DNA from: Pseudomonas fluorescens
GTDB lineage: Bacteria; Pseudomonadota; Gammaproteobacteria; Pseudomonadales; Pseudomonadaceae
DNA: 64,000 bases
Assembly (NCBI RefSeq): GCF_001902145.1
Contig: NZ_MRST01000023.1
Coordinates: 310,001-374,000 of the forward strand
Reading direction: 5' to 3'
In this document: piece by piece, positions 8,405 to 17,140 of the stretch
Layout of the letters: each line of letters starts with the position of its first letter
Position numbering within the stretch: the stretch's first letter is position 1
Translations under genes and position numbers: made by a program
The notes under the pieces: model-generated
Told to the model about the DNA's origin: nothing
Databases searched by the model: none
The model's input: only the letters and a program-made list of their open reading frames with translations

Positions 8405-9018
8405 CGGATGACATTTACGAGGACAGGGGCAAAAGGCTTCAGTCGATTTTTCGCATCGGGCAACCTTAAGTCTTCCAGTAGCATCTTCATAAGCTCTCCG
8501 TCTTCGGCTTCAAGTTCATTGCCTTCCATTCCATAGTCGAAGAGCAGCGTATCAAGAATGGATTTTCTGGCGCTGAACAGCGTGCGATTGTTTTCACGGC
8601 GGTCGCCAAGGTTCAGCACTTGGATGGACGTGATTGCCCTGGGGCTCAAGCCCTCCACACGGCCTGATAGATAAAACTTCAGTTCGGTTTCGCATTCGTC
8701 CATCAAGGATGTCAGTGGCAATGCCTGATGTGTATGAGCTTTGCCGCACTGTTTGCTGCGGTTGCAGCTGGCGACGATATTTGAATAATCGAGCGTCCGA
8801 TGGGGATGGGTCTCCCGCGCCGCAACGTGTTCGTTATGGGCGGTCTCTTGGGTAATTGCATGGCAACAATACGCGCACAAACCATGCTGCTCTTCGATAC
8901 AGCCCTGGCGAATACTGTTTCTTTCTTCGTGGGTTAGATCGGAGTAACGACCTTTCGGATTGTCGCGTATCCATTTTGTCAATTCTGCCGGTTCATTTCC
9001 TTTGGTGATTTTACGCAC
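8389..9018 (-). CDS. ptuB: Septu defence HNH nuclease PtuB
   Basis: A 209-residue protein of the TIGR02646-type HNH family. It has Arg/Lys-rich N-terminal MRKITKGNEPAEL, then a zinc-type HNH core with CAYCCHAI (about residues 48-55), the EH motif in AHNEHVAARE, an Asn in YSNIVASCNRSKQCG and a His in KAHTHQAL. In Septu systems PtuB is the nuclease that partners the ATPase PtuA. The gene starts inside the end of ptuA (8-nt overlap), so they form one operon. The DNA is AT-richer than its neighbours, a sign of transfer. No reverse transcriptase is nearby, so a retron-linked Septu is not indicated. Confidence 0.82.
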   Translation of the reverse strand: MRKITKGNEPAELTKWIRDNPKGRYSDLTHEERNSIRQGCIEEQHGLCAYCCHAITQETAHNEHVAARETHPHRTLDYSNIVASCNRSKQCGKAHTHQALPLTSLMDECETELKFYLSGRVEGLSPRAITSIQVLNLGDRRENNRTLFSARKSILDTLLFDYGMEGNELEAEDGELMKMLLEDLRLPDAKNRLKPFAPVLVNVIRQLTN

Positions 9019-10342
9019 TGCGCAACTCCAGCTTGCGAATCAGAAGGGCGGCTTTGGTCAGTTCGATATGGCCAGGGGGCAGGTCAGTGGACAGCTCTTC
9101 GAACAGTGCCTTGGCGTCTTTCAGCTTTTTGTCTTGCAGTAACTCCAGCAAGCGATCCAGTCGAGACTGAACTTCACTGTTGCGTATATCTGTGTCCATG
9201 ACGCTGAGCAGTACCTGATTGGCATCAAGGCCGTATAGGCCGGTTCGCTCCTCAAGTTCGCCATCGTCGAGGACGTAGCACAGGACGTCCTTGGTATCGC
9301 TGATCACCAATGGGGAGTGGGTCGTCAGGATGAATTGGCAGTTGGGGAAGGTTTCGGTGAGTTGGTGGATCAGGCGGCGTTGCCACTTGGGGTGCAGGTG
9401 TAGATCTACTTCGTCGACGAGTACGACGCCGTAGCCATGTAGCGGGTTTTTCAGGGAGGGATTCATCATGGCAAGACGACGAGCTATATCGCCAACCAAG
9501 GCCATCATGGACTTTTCGCCTTGTGATAATTGTGAAACATCCAACGTTTGGCCGCATTTATCGATTGCCATGTGCAAATGTGGCCGACGCTGAACGCGCA
9601 GGTTAGTGAAACCTGGCATGAACGCTCCTATGGCGGAACGGACGGCTGTTAACTGTCGATCACGAGATGAGGCGTGTGCTTGTTCCAGGAATTTCCATAG
9701 TTGACTTTCTGGTGTGCCAATAATTTTTTGCACTTCTGCTAATGCACTGGCCGAAATGCCGGTTTCGTTTTCGCTATCCTCTCGCTCCCGGAACCATTCG
9801 AAGAAGCGGCGAAAGTCGACACCCCGATTTAATGAGTTGTCGTAGCCGTCCAGTTGGTTAAAGCTGTGCCGGGTTTTTATTTTTAGGGGAATTTCGAGTA
9901 CTGAACGTTCGACTGGATAGTAAGCAATGAGGGGAACAGACGCGTTTTCGTCATGCGTTAAATTGTCCCTATAAACATTAGCCAGGGCCGATGTATCGGC
10001 GAGTTCGCTAGCGACCTTTGTTTTCCGCCCCCGCCTGGACTTTGCCAATGACCAATGGAAGTCGACAAACAGCTCTTCAGCCTCAATAGAGATTGACGCA
10101 ACGTTTGAACCGTTATGTAAGGCGCTTTCTTCTATCGGGCTGCCGCTGCCGCTTTCTGATCGAATTCTTGCAACCAACCAGCTAAGGGAGGTGGCCAGTG
10201 ACCTGAGAATTGTTGTTTTTCCCGCCCCATTGTTCCCCACAAACACCGTCACCTTCGACGCACGCTTTTCGGTAGGCGCAAAGGCGACTTCCAAGTCGGT
10301 AAAACGACCGACGTTTTTCAGTCGAATTTTTCTGATTTGCAT
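9011..10342 (-). CDS. ptuA: Septu defence AAA/ABC-type ATPase PtuA
   Basis: A 443-residue SMC-like ATPase: Walker A GNNGAGKT (residues 36-43), ABC signature LSQGEKSMM, Walker B VVLVDEVDLHLHP followed by KWQRRLIHQL, and the H-loop LTTHSPLVIS, the usual order in OLD/RecF-like AAA_21 proteins. With an HNH partner directly downstream this fits PtuA of Septu, where the ATPase holds PtuB and releases or activates it on infection (family knowledge). AT-rich codons contrast with the flanking genes. A standalone OLD-like ATPase is less likely given the linked HNH gene. Confidence 0.82.
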   Translation of the reverse strand: MQIRKIRLKNVGRFTDLEVAFAPTEKRASKVTVFVGNNGAGKTTILRSLATSLSWLVARIRSESGSGSPIEESALHNGSNVASISIEAEELFVDFHWSLAKSRRGRKTKVASELADTSALANVYRDNLTHDENASVPLIAYYPVERSVLEIPLKIKTRHSFNQLDGYDNSLNRGVDFRRFFEWFREREDSENETGISASALAEVQKIIGTPESQLWKFLEQAHASSRDRQLTAVRSAIGAFMPGFTNLRVQRRPHLHMAIDKCGQTLDVSQLSQGEKSMMALVGDIARRLAMMNPSLKNPLHGYGVVLVDEVDLHLHPKWQRRLIHQLTETFPNCQFILTTHSPLVISDTKDVLCYVLDDGELEERTGLYGLDANQVLLSVMDTDIRNSEVQSRLDRLLELLQDKKLKDAKALFEELSTDLPPGHIELTKAALLIRKLELRSA

Positions 10343-10433
10343 CGCATTACCCTTGTGGGGCCAGTCAGTTTCTAGAGGCAGGCGGCGATTATGGCATTCA
10401 TCCGGAGTTTTGACAGGTAGGCTTCACGCTTGC

Positions 10434-11246
10434 TTACAACACACCACCCAACCCAAAGCGCTTCCTCAACACCTTCTCCAACAACCCCTTGGGCAACAGC
10501 GCCGCCATCAACGGCAGCGCCCGGCTGCCGTTGCCGGAGCGCAACAGGCGCGGCGGCTGCGCTTGCTGCACCGCCTTGAGCACGTCTGCAGCAAATTCAT
10601 TGGCTGGGGTTGGCTTGTTCTGGGACGCTTGGCTACGTGCACGAATGCCCTCGCGCAACGGCCACCACGGCGATTGTTCGTTAATCAGCAGCTCGGCCTG
10701 GGCACCGGCATTCTTGGCAAAACTCGTATTGATGGCGCCGGGTTGGACCTCCATCACCCGCACGCCAAACGGCGCCAACTCCATGCGCAGTGCATCACTC
10801 AAGGCGTGCACGGCGGCTTTGGACGCACAGTAGGCGCCGGCGAACGGCGTGACCAGCACACCGGAAACACTGCCGATATTCACCACCAAGCCCTTGTTGC
10901 GGCGCAGGGCGGGAAACAACGCCTGGGTCACGCCGACGATGGAAAACACATTGGTTTCGAATTGGCGCTGCATCGCTTCGGTTCCGCCGTCCAGCAATGG
11001 GCCCATGGCGCCGTAGCCGGCGTTGTTGATCAGTACATCCAGCTCGCCCCACTGCTCCGACAAGCGTTGTAGGGCAGCGCTGTCGTTGACATCCAGTTGT
11101 AGGGCATTAAAGCCTGCGGCGGTAAGCGCGGCGACGTCATCGGGTTGGCGGGCGCTGGCCCATACCTCGAAGCCTGCGGCTTTGAACGCATCGGCGAGTG
11201 CGCGGCCGATGCCGCTGGAGCAACCGGTGATCAGTACGTTGGGCAT
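10434..11246 (-). CDS. SDR family NAD(P)-dependent oxidoreductase
   Basis: A 270-residue short-chain dehydrogenase. It has the cofactor motif TGCSSGIG near the N terminus, NNAGYG mid-domain, a catalytic Ser in NIGSVSG and the YCASK active-site motif, followed by helices for substrate binding. The family oxidises or reduces alcohols and ketones with NAD(P)(H); the substrate is unknown. AAAGGATGG precedes the ATG as ribosome binding site. It is probably co-transcribed with the small membrane protein just upstream (14-bp gap). Confidence 0.88.
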   Translation of the reverse strand: MPNVLITGCSSGIGRALADAFKAAGFEVWASARQPDDVAALTAAGFNALQLDVNDSAALQRLSEQWGELDVLINNAGYGAMGPLLDGGTEAMQRQFETNVFSIVGVTQALFPALRRNKGLVVNIGSVSGVLVTPFAGAYCASKAAVHALSDALRMELAPFGVRVMEVQPGAINTSFAKNAGAQAELLINEQSPWWPLREGIRARSQASQNKPTPANEFAADVLKAVQQAQPPRLLRSGNGSRALPLMAALLPKGLLEKVLRKRFGLGGVL

Positions 11247-11260
11247 GGGTCCATCCTTTG

Positions 11261-11725
11261 TCAGTCCGAAAAACTACCTTGCAGGTGCTCGGCGCGAAAT
11301 TCCAGGGTTTGTGGGCGATAGCCGGGGCGCAGTGGCGGGGTGGGCAGGCAGTCATCCCAGGTGGCGCCGGCCTGCAGCTCGCCGGGGCCGCGATAGCGTG
11401 GAGCGGCGTAGACGTTGTCGGCCAGGTTGACCGTATCGCCCGGTGCATAGGCTGCCACGCGCCAACGCAGTTCGGTGAGTGGTACATCGTTGCCGTTGTT
11501 GAGGGTCAGTTTGAGCGGTCGGTCGGCGGGGCAGTCTTGCGGCGCGTAGGTGATGCGCAGCTCAAGGCGCGCCAGTTGCGACGCTTCGCGGTTATCCAGC
11601 CATACGACCCAAACCGCGACGAAGCCCAGGCCAACGGCAGCGGCCAACGATACCGGCAGCGCCTTGGCCGGGTAGCGCAGCAGCAGGATCAGCCAGGTGA
11701 TGATCAGGAGAACGCCGAAGAACAT
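11261..11725 (-). CDS. Conserved small membrane-anchored protein, function unknown
   Basis: A 154-residue protein with two N-terminal hydrophobic segments (MFFGVLLIITWLILLL and a second ending VWVVWLD, residues ~27-45). A soluble beta-rich domain follows (ITYAPQDCPADRPLKLTLNN, then LRWRVAAYAPG). I do not recognise a catalytic family. The start chosen is the ATG preceded by GAGGTGG; a longer GTG start three codons earlier is possible. It lies upstream of and close to the SDR gene on the same strand. Confidence 0.6.
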   Translation of the reverse strand: MFFGVLLIITWLILLLRYPAKALPVSLAAAVGLGFVAVWVVWLDNREASQLARLELRITYAPQDCPADRPLKLTLNNGNDVPLTELRWRVAAYAPGDTVNLADNVYAAPRYRGPGELQAGATWDDCLPTPPLRPGYRPQTLEFRAEHLQGSFSD

Positions 11726-11843
11726 GGGGGCCACCTCGAATAGGGAGCGAGCATCCTAACTTAAGCGTAGGCGGGATTGGTTGGCTTGAGCATTGTGTTG
11801 GCCGCACGAACGCCATCGCAGGCACCGTCACTACAAATCCCAA

Positions 11844-11905
11844 ATAAAAAGCCCCCACCCAACCCACTGCGGATAGGGGACGCAATGGGCTGGGCGAGGG
11901 CTTCT
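11844..11905 (-). terminator. Rho-independent terminator of the alginate operon
   Basis: On the minus strand, 12 bp after the algA stop, a ~16-bp stem (GCCCTCGCCCAGCCCA pairing with TGGGTTGGGTGGGGGC, a few G-U pairs) with a ~19-nt loop is followed by TTTTTATTT. This is the expected end of the algD-algA transcript. The rest of the gap to the next gene shows no feature. Confidence 0.85.
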
Positions 11906-11917
11906 TGTACGACTGTT

Positions 11918-13369
11918 TTACTGCGCGATAGTTTTCACCGAAACACCTCGCTCAACCGGTGTCGAGCGCCCGTAGATATCTTCGAAGCGCTCGATATCGT
12001 CTTCGCCCAGATAGCTGCCCGATTGCACTTCGATGATCTCCAGCGGGATCTTGCCCGGGTTGCGCAGGCGGTGCACCGAGGCGATTGGGATGTAGGTGGA
12101 CTGGTTTTCGCAGAGCAGGAACACGTTCTCGTCACAGGTGACTTCGGCGGTGCCGCTGACCACGATCCAGTGTTCGGCGCGGTGATGGTGCATCTGCAGC
12201 GACAGGCACGCACCTGGCTTGACCGAGATGTGCTTGACCTGGAAGCGGCCGCCCATGTCCACCGAATCGTAGGAGCCCCACGGGCGATAGACTTCGCAGT
12301 GGTTCTGGGTCTCGCTGCGGCCTTGCTCGTTGAGGGTGTTGACCATTTGCTTGACGCCCTGGACCTTGTCCTTGTGGGCAATCATCATCGCGTCTTTGGT
12401 TTCCACCACCACGATGTTGTCCAGGCCGATCACCGACACCAGTTTGCCGTTGCCATGCACCATGCAGTTGCGGCTGTCCTGGATCACCACGTCGCCTTTG
12501 CTCACGTTGCCGTTTGCGTCTTTCTCGTTGACCGCCCACAACGAGGCCCAGCAACCCACGTCGCTCCAGCCGGCACTCAAGGGCACCACGCAGGCGCGCT
12601 GTGTTTTTTCCATCACGGCGTAGTCGATGGAGTTGTCCGGGCAGCAGGCGAAGGTGGCGTCGTCGAAAGTCACGGTGTCGGCGGTCTGCTCGCTGCGTTC
12701 CAGGGTCAGTACGCAGGTGTCGTAGATGTCCGGATCATGCTTTTTCAGCTCTTCCAGGAAGCGGCTGGCGCGGAACAGGAACATGCCGCTGTTCCAGAAG
12801 TAGCCACCGCTTTTGACGAACTCGACCGCACGTTTTTCATCGGGTTTCTCCACGAACTGCTGCACGCGGCTCACGCCTTCGGGCAGCAGCGAGTCGTTGG
12901 TGGACTTGATGTAGCCATAGCCGGTTTCCGGGCGGGTGGCCGGCACGCCGAACAGCACCATCTCGCCACGCTCGGCGGCCACGGTGGCCAGGGCCAGTGC
13001 ACGTTGCAGGGCTTTCTGATCGTCGATCACGTGGTCGGCGGGCAGTACCAGCATCAGCTCGTCACGGCCTTCGTTGACCAGCATCATCGCGGTCAGGGCC
13101 ACGGCCGGCGCAGTGTTGCGGCCGAAAGGTTCCATCAGGATGCGCTGGCACTCGAGCTTGCGTGCGCTCAGTTGCTCGTTGACGATGAAACGGTGGTCTT
13201 TGTTGCAGACCACAATCGGGGAGTCCATACCTTCGAACACCAGGCGCTCCAGGGTTTGCTGGAACAAGGTGTGTTCGCCGGTCAGGGCCAGGAACTGCTT
13301 GGGGAACTGTTTACGCGAAAGCGGCCAAAGACGTGAGCCGCTACCACCGGAAAGGATTACTGGGATCAT
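11918..13369 (-). CDS. algA: Mannose-1-phosphate guanylyltransferase / mannose-6-phosphate isomerase AlgA
   Basis: A bifunctional cytosolic enzyme that supplies GDP-mannose for alginate: phosphomannose isomerase plus GDP-mannose pyrophosphorylase. The start MIPVILSGGSGSRLWPLSRK holds the nucleotidyltransferase signature, and FPKQFLAL follows. The C-terminal cupin carries QMHHHRAEHWIVVSG. At 483 residues it is almost the length of P. aeruginosa AlgA (481). GGAGAAACACC precedes this ATG; an upstream extension of the frame is rejected because it would translate a REP element. It is the last gene of the alginate operon. Confidence 0.97.
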   Translation of the reverse strand: MIPVILSGGSGSRLWPLSRKQFPKQFLALTGEHTLFQQTLERLVFEGMDSPIVVCNKDHRFIVNEQLSARKLECQRILMEPFGRNTAPAVALTAMMLVNEGRDELMLVLPADHVIDDQKALQRALALATVAAERGEMVLFGVPATRPETGYGYIKSTNDSLLPEGVSRVQQFVEKPDEKRAVEFVKSGGYFWNSGMFLFRASRFLEELKKHDPDIYDTCVLTLERSEQTADTVTFDDATFACCPDNSIDYAVMEKTQRACVVPLSAGWSDVGCWASLWAVNEKDANGNVSKGDVVIQDSRNCMVHGNGKLVSVIGLDNIVVVETKDAMMIAHKDKVQGVKQMVNTLNEQGRSETQNHCEVYRPWGSYDSVDMGGRFQVKHISVKPGACLSLQMHHHRAEHWIVVSGTAEVTCDENVFLLCENQSTYIPIASVHRLRNPGKIPLEIIEVQSGSYLGEDDIERFEDIYGRSTPVERGVSVKTIAQ

Positions 13370-13403
13370 GGTGTTTCTCCTTGAATCGATATGGGTCAGA
13401 GCC

Positions 13404-13492
13404 TGTGGGAGGGGGCTTGCTCCCGAAAGCGGGGTGTCAGTCGGCACATCTGCAACTGAGCCACCGCATTCGCGAGCAAGCCCGCTCCCACA
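13404..13492. repeat. REPIN between algF and algA
   Basis: Two inverted REP halves: TGTGGGAGGGGGCTTGCTCC at the left end and CGCGAGCAAGCCCGCTCCCA at the right, with a ~45-bp spacer. It lies inside the alginate operon, between algF and algA, and can fold into a large mRNA hairpin. The left half differs from the usual form by GGGGGCTTGCTCCC. It is a non-autonomous element mobilised by RAYT transposases, none of which is in this window. Confidence 0.9.
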
Positions 13493-13520
13493 AGGGATGA
13501 GCGTCAATTTCAAAAGCTAA

Positions 13521-14177
13521 TCAGCGGGTCGATACCGGGCGTTTCACCCAGACTGGCGACAGGCTCGAGCCCGAGCCGGTGACATACAGCACCGCCGCTT
13601 CACCGCGTTCCAACGCAACCGGCTTCACATCGCCGACTTTCTTGTCACCGTCATACAGCGCCAGGCTCACTTTCACCGGGTTGATTTCACGTTCGCCACG
13701 GCCCTTGGCGGCCACCGACTTGACCACGTCGGTCTTGCCGTCGGCGGTTTTCAGGGTCAGGGCCTTGTCGCTGAGGTTCTGCACGCGCACCAGGGATTTC
13801 TGCTTGTTCTTGAACGGCGGTTCTTCGATCAATTGCGGCTGGCCGCTGCCGCTGTTGACCAGGGTGTAGTAGTGATCGGCGGCGAGTTTGACCGGCACCG
13901 TCTGGCTGCCGACCTTGGCGCTGTAGTCTCCGCCCGGCATGAAGCTGAAATCACTGCTGGCCAGTGGCGCAACCTCGCTGAGGTTGGTGCTGCCGACGGT
14001 GGCGCTGACTTCCTGATTGCTGGCGTTGTAGATGCGCACGAAGCTCGAGCCCTTTGGCGCGGTCGGGCCGTACAGGGCGGCGTCACCGGCAGCGAAGGCC
14101 GACAGGGATACGAAGCTCAGGCCCGCTGCGATAGCCAGGGTTTTAGCGAGACGACGAGGAGTAGTAGTGAAAGTCAT
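13521..14177 (-). CDS. algF: Alginate O-acetylation protein AlgF
   Basis: A 218-residue periplasmic protein with a signal peptide (about residues 1-29, ending SLSAFAAGD) and a beta-rich body (LYGPTAPKGSSFVRIYNAS). With AlgI, AlgJ and AlgX it is needed to add acetyl groups to mannuronate residues. The position between algJ and algA is the standard order. Downstream, a REPIN separates it from algA, which could give algA a different transcript level. Confidence 0.95.
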   Translation of the reverse strand: MTFTTTPRRLAKTLAIAAGLSFVSLSAFAAGDAALYGPTAPKGSSFVRIYNASNQEVSATVGSTNLSEVAPLASSDFSFMPGGDYSAKVGSQTVPVKLAADHYYTLVNSGSGQPQLIEEPPFKNKQKSLVRVQNLSDKALTLKTADGKTDVVKSVAAKGRGEREINPVKVSLALYDGDKKVGDVKPVALERGEAAVLYVTGSGSSLSPVWVKRPVSTR

Positions 14178-14194
14178 TGTGAGTTACCTCTCTT

Positions 14195-15382
14195 TCAGTT
14201 TTGCGCCCGGTCGGGCGTCTCGGGTTTCTGATTTTTAAAAGCAGATGTGTTGATTGCCATGTTCTGTTGGCGCGAACCGGCTTGTTTAAGCTGCGCAACC
14301 CAGGCTGGGTCGGCATCACCGATTTCGTTGTTGACGGGCAGATAGCGTTCAGGAAACTCCCAGATCAGCACCTGGGGCGGGCTGTTCTTGAAGTCATCAC
14401 TTTTGAGGTAGCTGAGCATCGGCAGGATCGGGCCGTGGCCGTCTTCGGCGTAGCTGACCACGTCGCTGTGCAAGGCTTGCTTGAGCGCACCGACGAAGTT
14501 CCAGTTGGGGTTGGCGCTGTAGCTCGTGCCGACCAGTGCCACCGGGGTTTCGCTGTCGCTGAACAGCGCGTCATCGCCTTTCTCTTCGGCCAGGTGCGTA
14601 ACGCGTTTTTCCAGCGGCTCTTTAGGTGGCATCAGGTTTTCGAACAGCGGGTCCAGGGGCAGGAACAAACGCAAGTCGCCTTTATGCGGCTCGGTTTTCT
14701 CGGCCTCGGTGACAAAACGCTGCGGCTCGCCACTCAGTGGGGTCTTGTCGGCAATCGCCTTGGCCAATTGCTTGGCGGCGACTTCGGCACCGTCTGGGGT
14801 CCAGTGGGTGTCGGTGCGCAGGAACACTTGCTTGCCGGCGAGCTTGGCCTGTTGCAGCGGGCCAAGCAGGTCCGGGGCCGGGATGTTGTCCGCCGCCACT
14901 CGGGCATGGAAGTCCTGGTACAGGTTGGCGTGCACGCTGGCCGGTTTCACTTCACCCAGATGCTCCGGATACAGGCGCACCTTGGCCGGCACGATCGCCA
15001 TCACCAGTTGGATACCCTGGGCCTTGAGCTTCTGGCGTACGCCTTCGACCAGCGCGTAGTTGCCTTGCAGGTTCTGGTCTTCGTTGACGGCGGGGTTGAA
15101 TTCCTCGTCGCTGTACAACCAGTGATCACGGCCCAGCACCACGCCAGGGCGGCCTTCATTGAATAGCTTGTAGTCCAGCGCTGCCCAGAGGTTGGTACCC
15201 AGGCGCTTGATCGGGAACTCGTCGTCGTAATGGGTCTCGACGGCTTTGGTCCAGCGACCGTTGAGCACGGTCGCATCGGCGTTGGTGCTGAAGCCCAGGA
15301 AACTGCGCAGCGACCAGGCGCCAAGTGCCAGCAACAGCACCATGAACAGGCTTATGTAGAGGACGCGTAATGAACGGGTCAT
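14195..15382 (-). CDS. algJ: Alginate O-acetyltransferase AlgJ
   Basis: A 395-residue protein with one N-terminal membrane anchor (about residues 6-24) and a periplasmic SGNH-like (ALGX/ALGJ) domain. The conserved DTHWTPDGAEVAAKQ motif carries the Asp/His pair and GTSYSANPNW the nucleophile Ser. It takes acetyl groups delivered by AlgI and works with AlgX and AlgF. TGAGGGAGCC lies before the ATG, 11 nt after algI. The length is as in P. aeruginosa. Confidence 0.95.
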   Translation of the reverse strand: MTRSLRVLYISLFMVLLLALGAWSLRSFLGFSTNADATVLNGRWTKAVETHYDDEFPIKRLGTNLWAALDYKLFNEGRPGVVLGRDHWLYSDEEFNPAVNEDQNLQGNYALVEGVRQKLKAQGIQLVMAIVPAKVRLYPEHLGEVKPASVHANLYQDFHARVAADNIPAPDLLGPLQQAKLAGKQVFLRTDTHWTPDGAEVAAKQLAKAIADKTPLSGEPQRFVTEAEKTEPHKGDLRLFLPLDPLFENLMPPKEPLEKRVTHLAEEKGDDALFSDSETPVALVGTSYSANPNWNFVGALKQALHSDVVSYAEDGHGPILPMLSYLKSDDFKNSPPQVLIWEFPERYLPVNNEIGDADPAWVAQLKQAGSRQQNMAINTSAFKNQKPETPDRAQN

Positions 15383-15393
15383 GGTCGGCTCCC

Positions 15394-16926
15394 TCAGAAT
15401 TGGAAGTAAAGGAACGGCGAGAAACTTTGCGCCGATAGTTTGAGAATCGACGCCACGAAAAGCAGCAGCACCGCGCCGCGCATGGCGTAGCGTGGCCAGT
15501 CAGCGGTCCAGTAGGCCGGCTGCACGGCAGCGTCACGGCCCACGCTGAAACCGGGCTCGTGGATGCTGCCAGGGTTGTCGCCCGGTACGGCCTTGATCAG
15601 GCTCGGGTCGGCTGGCTTGGTCTTGTCGGCAGGGCGGTTGGTGTAGAAGTCGCGCAGGCCGAAGAACGCCAGGGTTGCGTAGGCCACCACCAACGTTGCC
15701 ACTTGCAGGCCGGTAAGGTTGGCGCGGTTGAGCTCCGACAGCGACCATTCGCTGAAGCTGAACATCGCACCGTACATGCGGCCGGCGACGTGCAGGTTTT
15801 CGGCGCGGAAGATCACCCAGCCCATCACTACCAACAGGAAGGTAAAGGCCCAGCGCAATACGTTGAAACTGCGCGGCGCGGTGTTCAGGCCGATGGCTTT
15901 TTCAATCGCCAGCCACATGCCGTGCCAGGCGCCCCACACGATGTAGGTGATGTTCGCGCCGTGCCACAGGCCACCGAGCAGCATGGTCAGGAACAGGTTG
16001 CGGTAAGTGGTCAGGGTGCCTTTGCGGTTGCCGCCCAGGGTGATGTACAGGTAGTCACGCAGCCAGGTGGACAGGCTGATGTGCCAGCGCCGCCAGAACT
16101 CGGTGATCGACTGGCTGATGTAGGGCTGCTTGAAGTTTTCCATGAATCGGAAACCCATCATCAAGCCCAGGCCGATGGCCATGTCGCTGTAGCCGGAGAA
16201 GTCGAAGTACAGCTGCGCGGTGTAGGCCAGCGCGCCAAGCCAGGCGTCACCCGTGGTGGGGTTTTGCAGGGCGAAGCAATGGTCGGCCACCACCGCCAGG
16301 GTGTCGGCAATAAAGACCTTCTTGATGAAACCCTGCATGAACCGCGTGCAGCCCTCGGAGAATTTGTCCAGGGTGTGGGTACGGTTGTTGAACTGGTCGG
16401 CCAGGTCGCGAAAGCGCAGCACGGGACCTGCGATCAGGTGCGGGAAGATCGCCACGAACGCCGCGAAGTCGATCAGGTTGCGGGTCGCCGGGGTGTCGCC
16501 ACGGTACACGTCGATGATGTAGCTGATGGACTCGAAGATGTAGAACGAGATACCGATCGGCAACAGCACGTGGGTGAGGATGAACGGCTCCAGGCCCGCC
16601 GACTTCATCATCAGGTTGATGCTGTCGACGCCGAAGTTGGCGTACTTGAAGTAGCCGAGGATGCACAGGTCGACCGCCACGCCGAGCAACAACCAGCGCT
16701 GGGCCGGCTTGGTGCGTACACCGGCGGCGCCGACTTTGAGGCCGATCCAGTAGTTCCACAGCGTGACGGCCGCGAACAGCGCCAGGAAGTCCACTCGCCA
16801 CCAGGCGTAGAACACGTAGCTGGCAATCAGCAGCAGCAGGTTGCGATAGCGTTGCCCGCTCAAATAGTACAAGCCGAGAAAGATCGGCAAGAACAGAAAC
16901 AGGAACACATTGGACGAGAAAACCAT
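15394..16926 (-). CDS. algI: Membrane-bound O-acetyltransferase AlgI
   Basis: A 510-residue MBOAT protein with about ten membrane segments, thought to move acetyl groups across the inner membrane for alginate acetylation. The invariant His is residue 322 in LLGGLWHGAN, the same position as the essential His322 of P. aeruginosa AlgI. FWRRWHISLSTWLRDYLY is the other family hallmark. MVFSSNVF is taken as start; a longer frame with eight more codons exists. A REPIN lies in the 214-bp gap to algL upstream. Confidence 0.96.
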   Translation of the reverse strand: MVFSSNVFLFLFLPIFLGLYYLSGQRYRNLLLLIASYVFYAWWRVDFLALFAAVTLWNYWIGLKVGAAGVRTKPAQRWLLLGVAVDLCILGYFKYANFGVDSINLMMKSAGLEPFILTHVLLPIGISFYIFESISYIIDVYRGDTPATRNLIDFAAFVAIFPHLIAGPVLRFRDLADQFNNRTHTLDKFSEGCTRFMQGFIKKVFIADTLAVVADHCFALQNPTTGDAWLGALAYTAQLYFDFSGYSDMAIGLGLMMGFRFMENFKQPYISQSITEFWRRWHISLSTWLRDYLYITLGGNRKGTLTTYRNLFLTMLLGGLWHGANITYIVWGAWHGMWLAIEKAIGLNTAPRSFNVLRWAFTFLLVVMGWVIFRAENLHVAGRMYGAMFSFSEWSLSELNRANLTGLQVATLVVAYATLAFFGLRDFYTNRPADKTKPADPSLIKAVPGDNPGSIHEPGFSVGRDAAVQPAYWTADWPRYAMRGAVLLLFVASILKLSAQSFSPFLYFQF

Positions 16927-17023
16927 CCCGATCTCTCCATGTTTAACCAACAGTCAAGGGCCAGAGCCCCCCCAAACCCCCCACGATTTCGGGGGAGGTT
17001 GTATTGCATTCACACCCGACCCC

Positions 17024-17123
17024 TGTAGGAGCGAGCTTGCTCGCGAAGGTCGTTAACGATGACGCGGGGCACCTGAAAAATCTCGGTGCCTGTGGGTTCT
17101 TCGCGAGCAAGCTCGCTCCTACA
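17024..17123. repeat. REPIN between algL and algI
   Basis: Inverted halves TGTAGGAGCGAGCTTGCTCG and CGAGCAAGCTCGCTCCTACA enclose ~50 bp. This is the GTAGGAGCGAG subtype, unlike the element between algF and algA. It splits the alginate operon transcript between algL and algI and occupies most of the 214-bp gap. A G-rich/C-rich inverted stretch (16975-17000) lies just before algI. Confidence 0.9.
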
Positions 17124-17140
17124 GTTCAGGTAGTGTTTTG

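Noticed and set aside
8389..10342. Retron-associated Septu
   Set aside because: No reverse transcriptase or msr/msd-like structured RNA is found near ptuAB in the window.
11777..13336. Long open frame (519 codons) on the plus strand opposite algA
   Set aside because: It lies antisense to algA, has no ribosome binding site and shows His/Val-rich low-complexity composition typical of a shadow frame in high-GC DNA.
13370..13513. N-terminal extension of AlgA
   Set aside because: The extra 48 codons translate a REPIN, and the ATG at 13369 has a good ribosome binding site and gives the known N terminus.
16975..17000. C-run/G-run inverted repeat upstream of algI as a terminator
   Set aside because: Pairing needs a bulge and no T-run follows on the transcribed strand; it may be only a structured leader.
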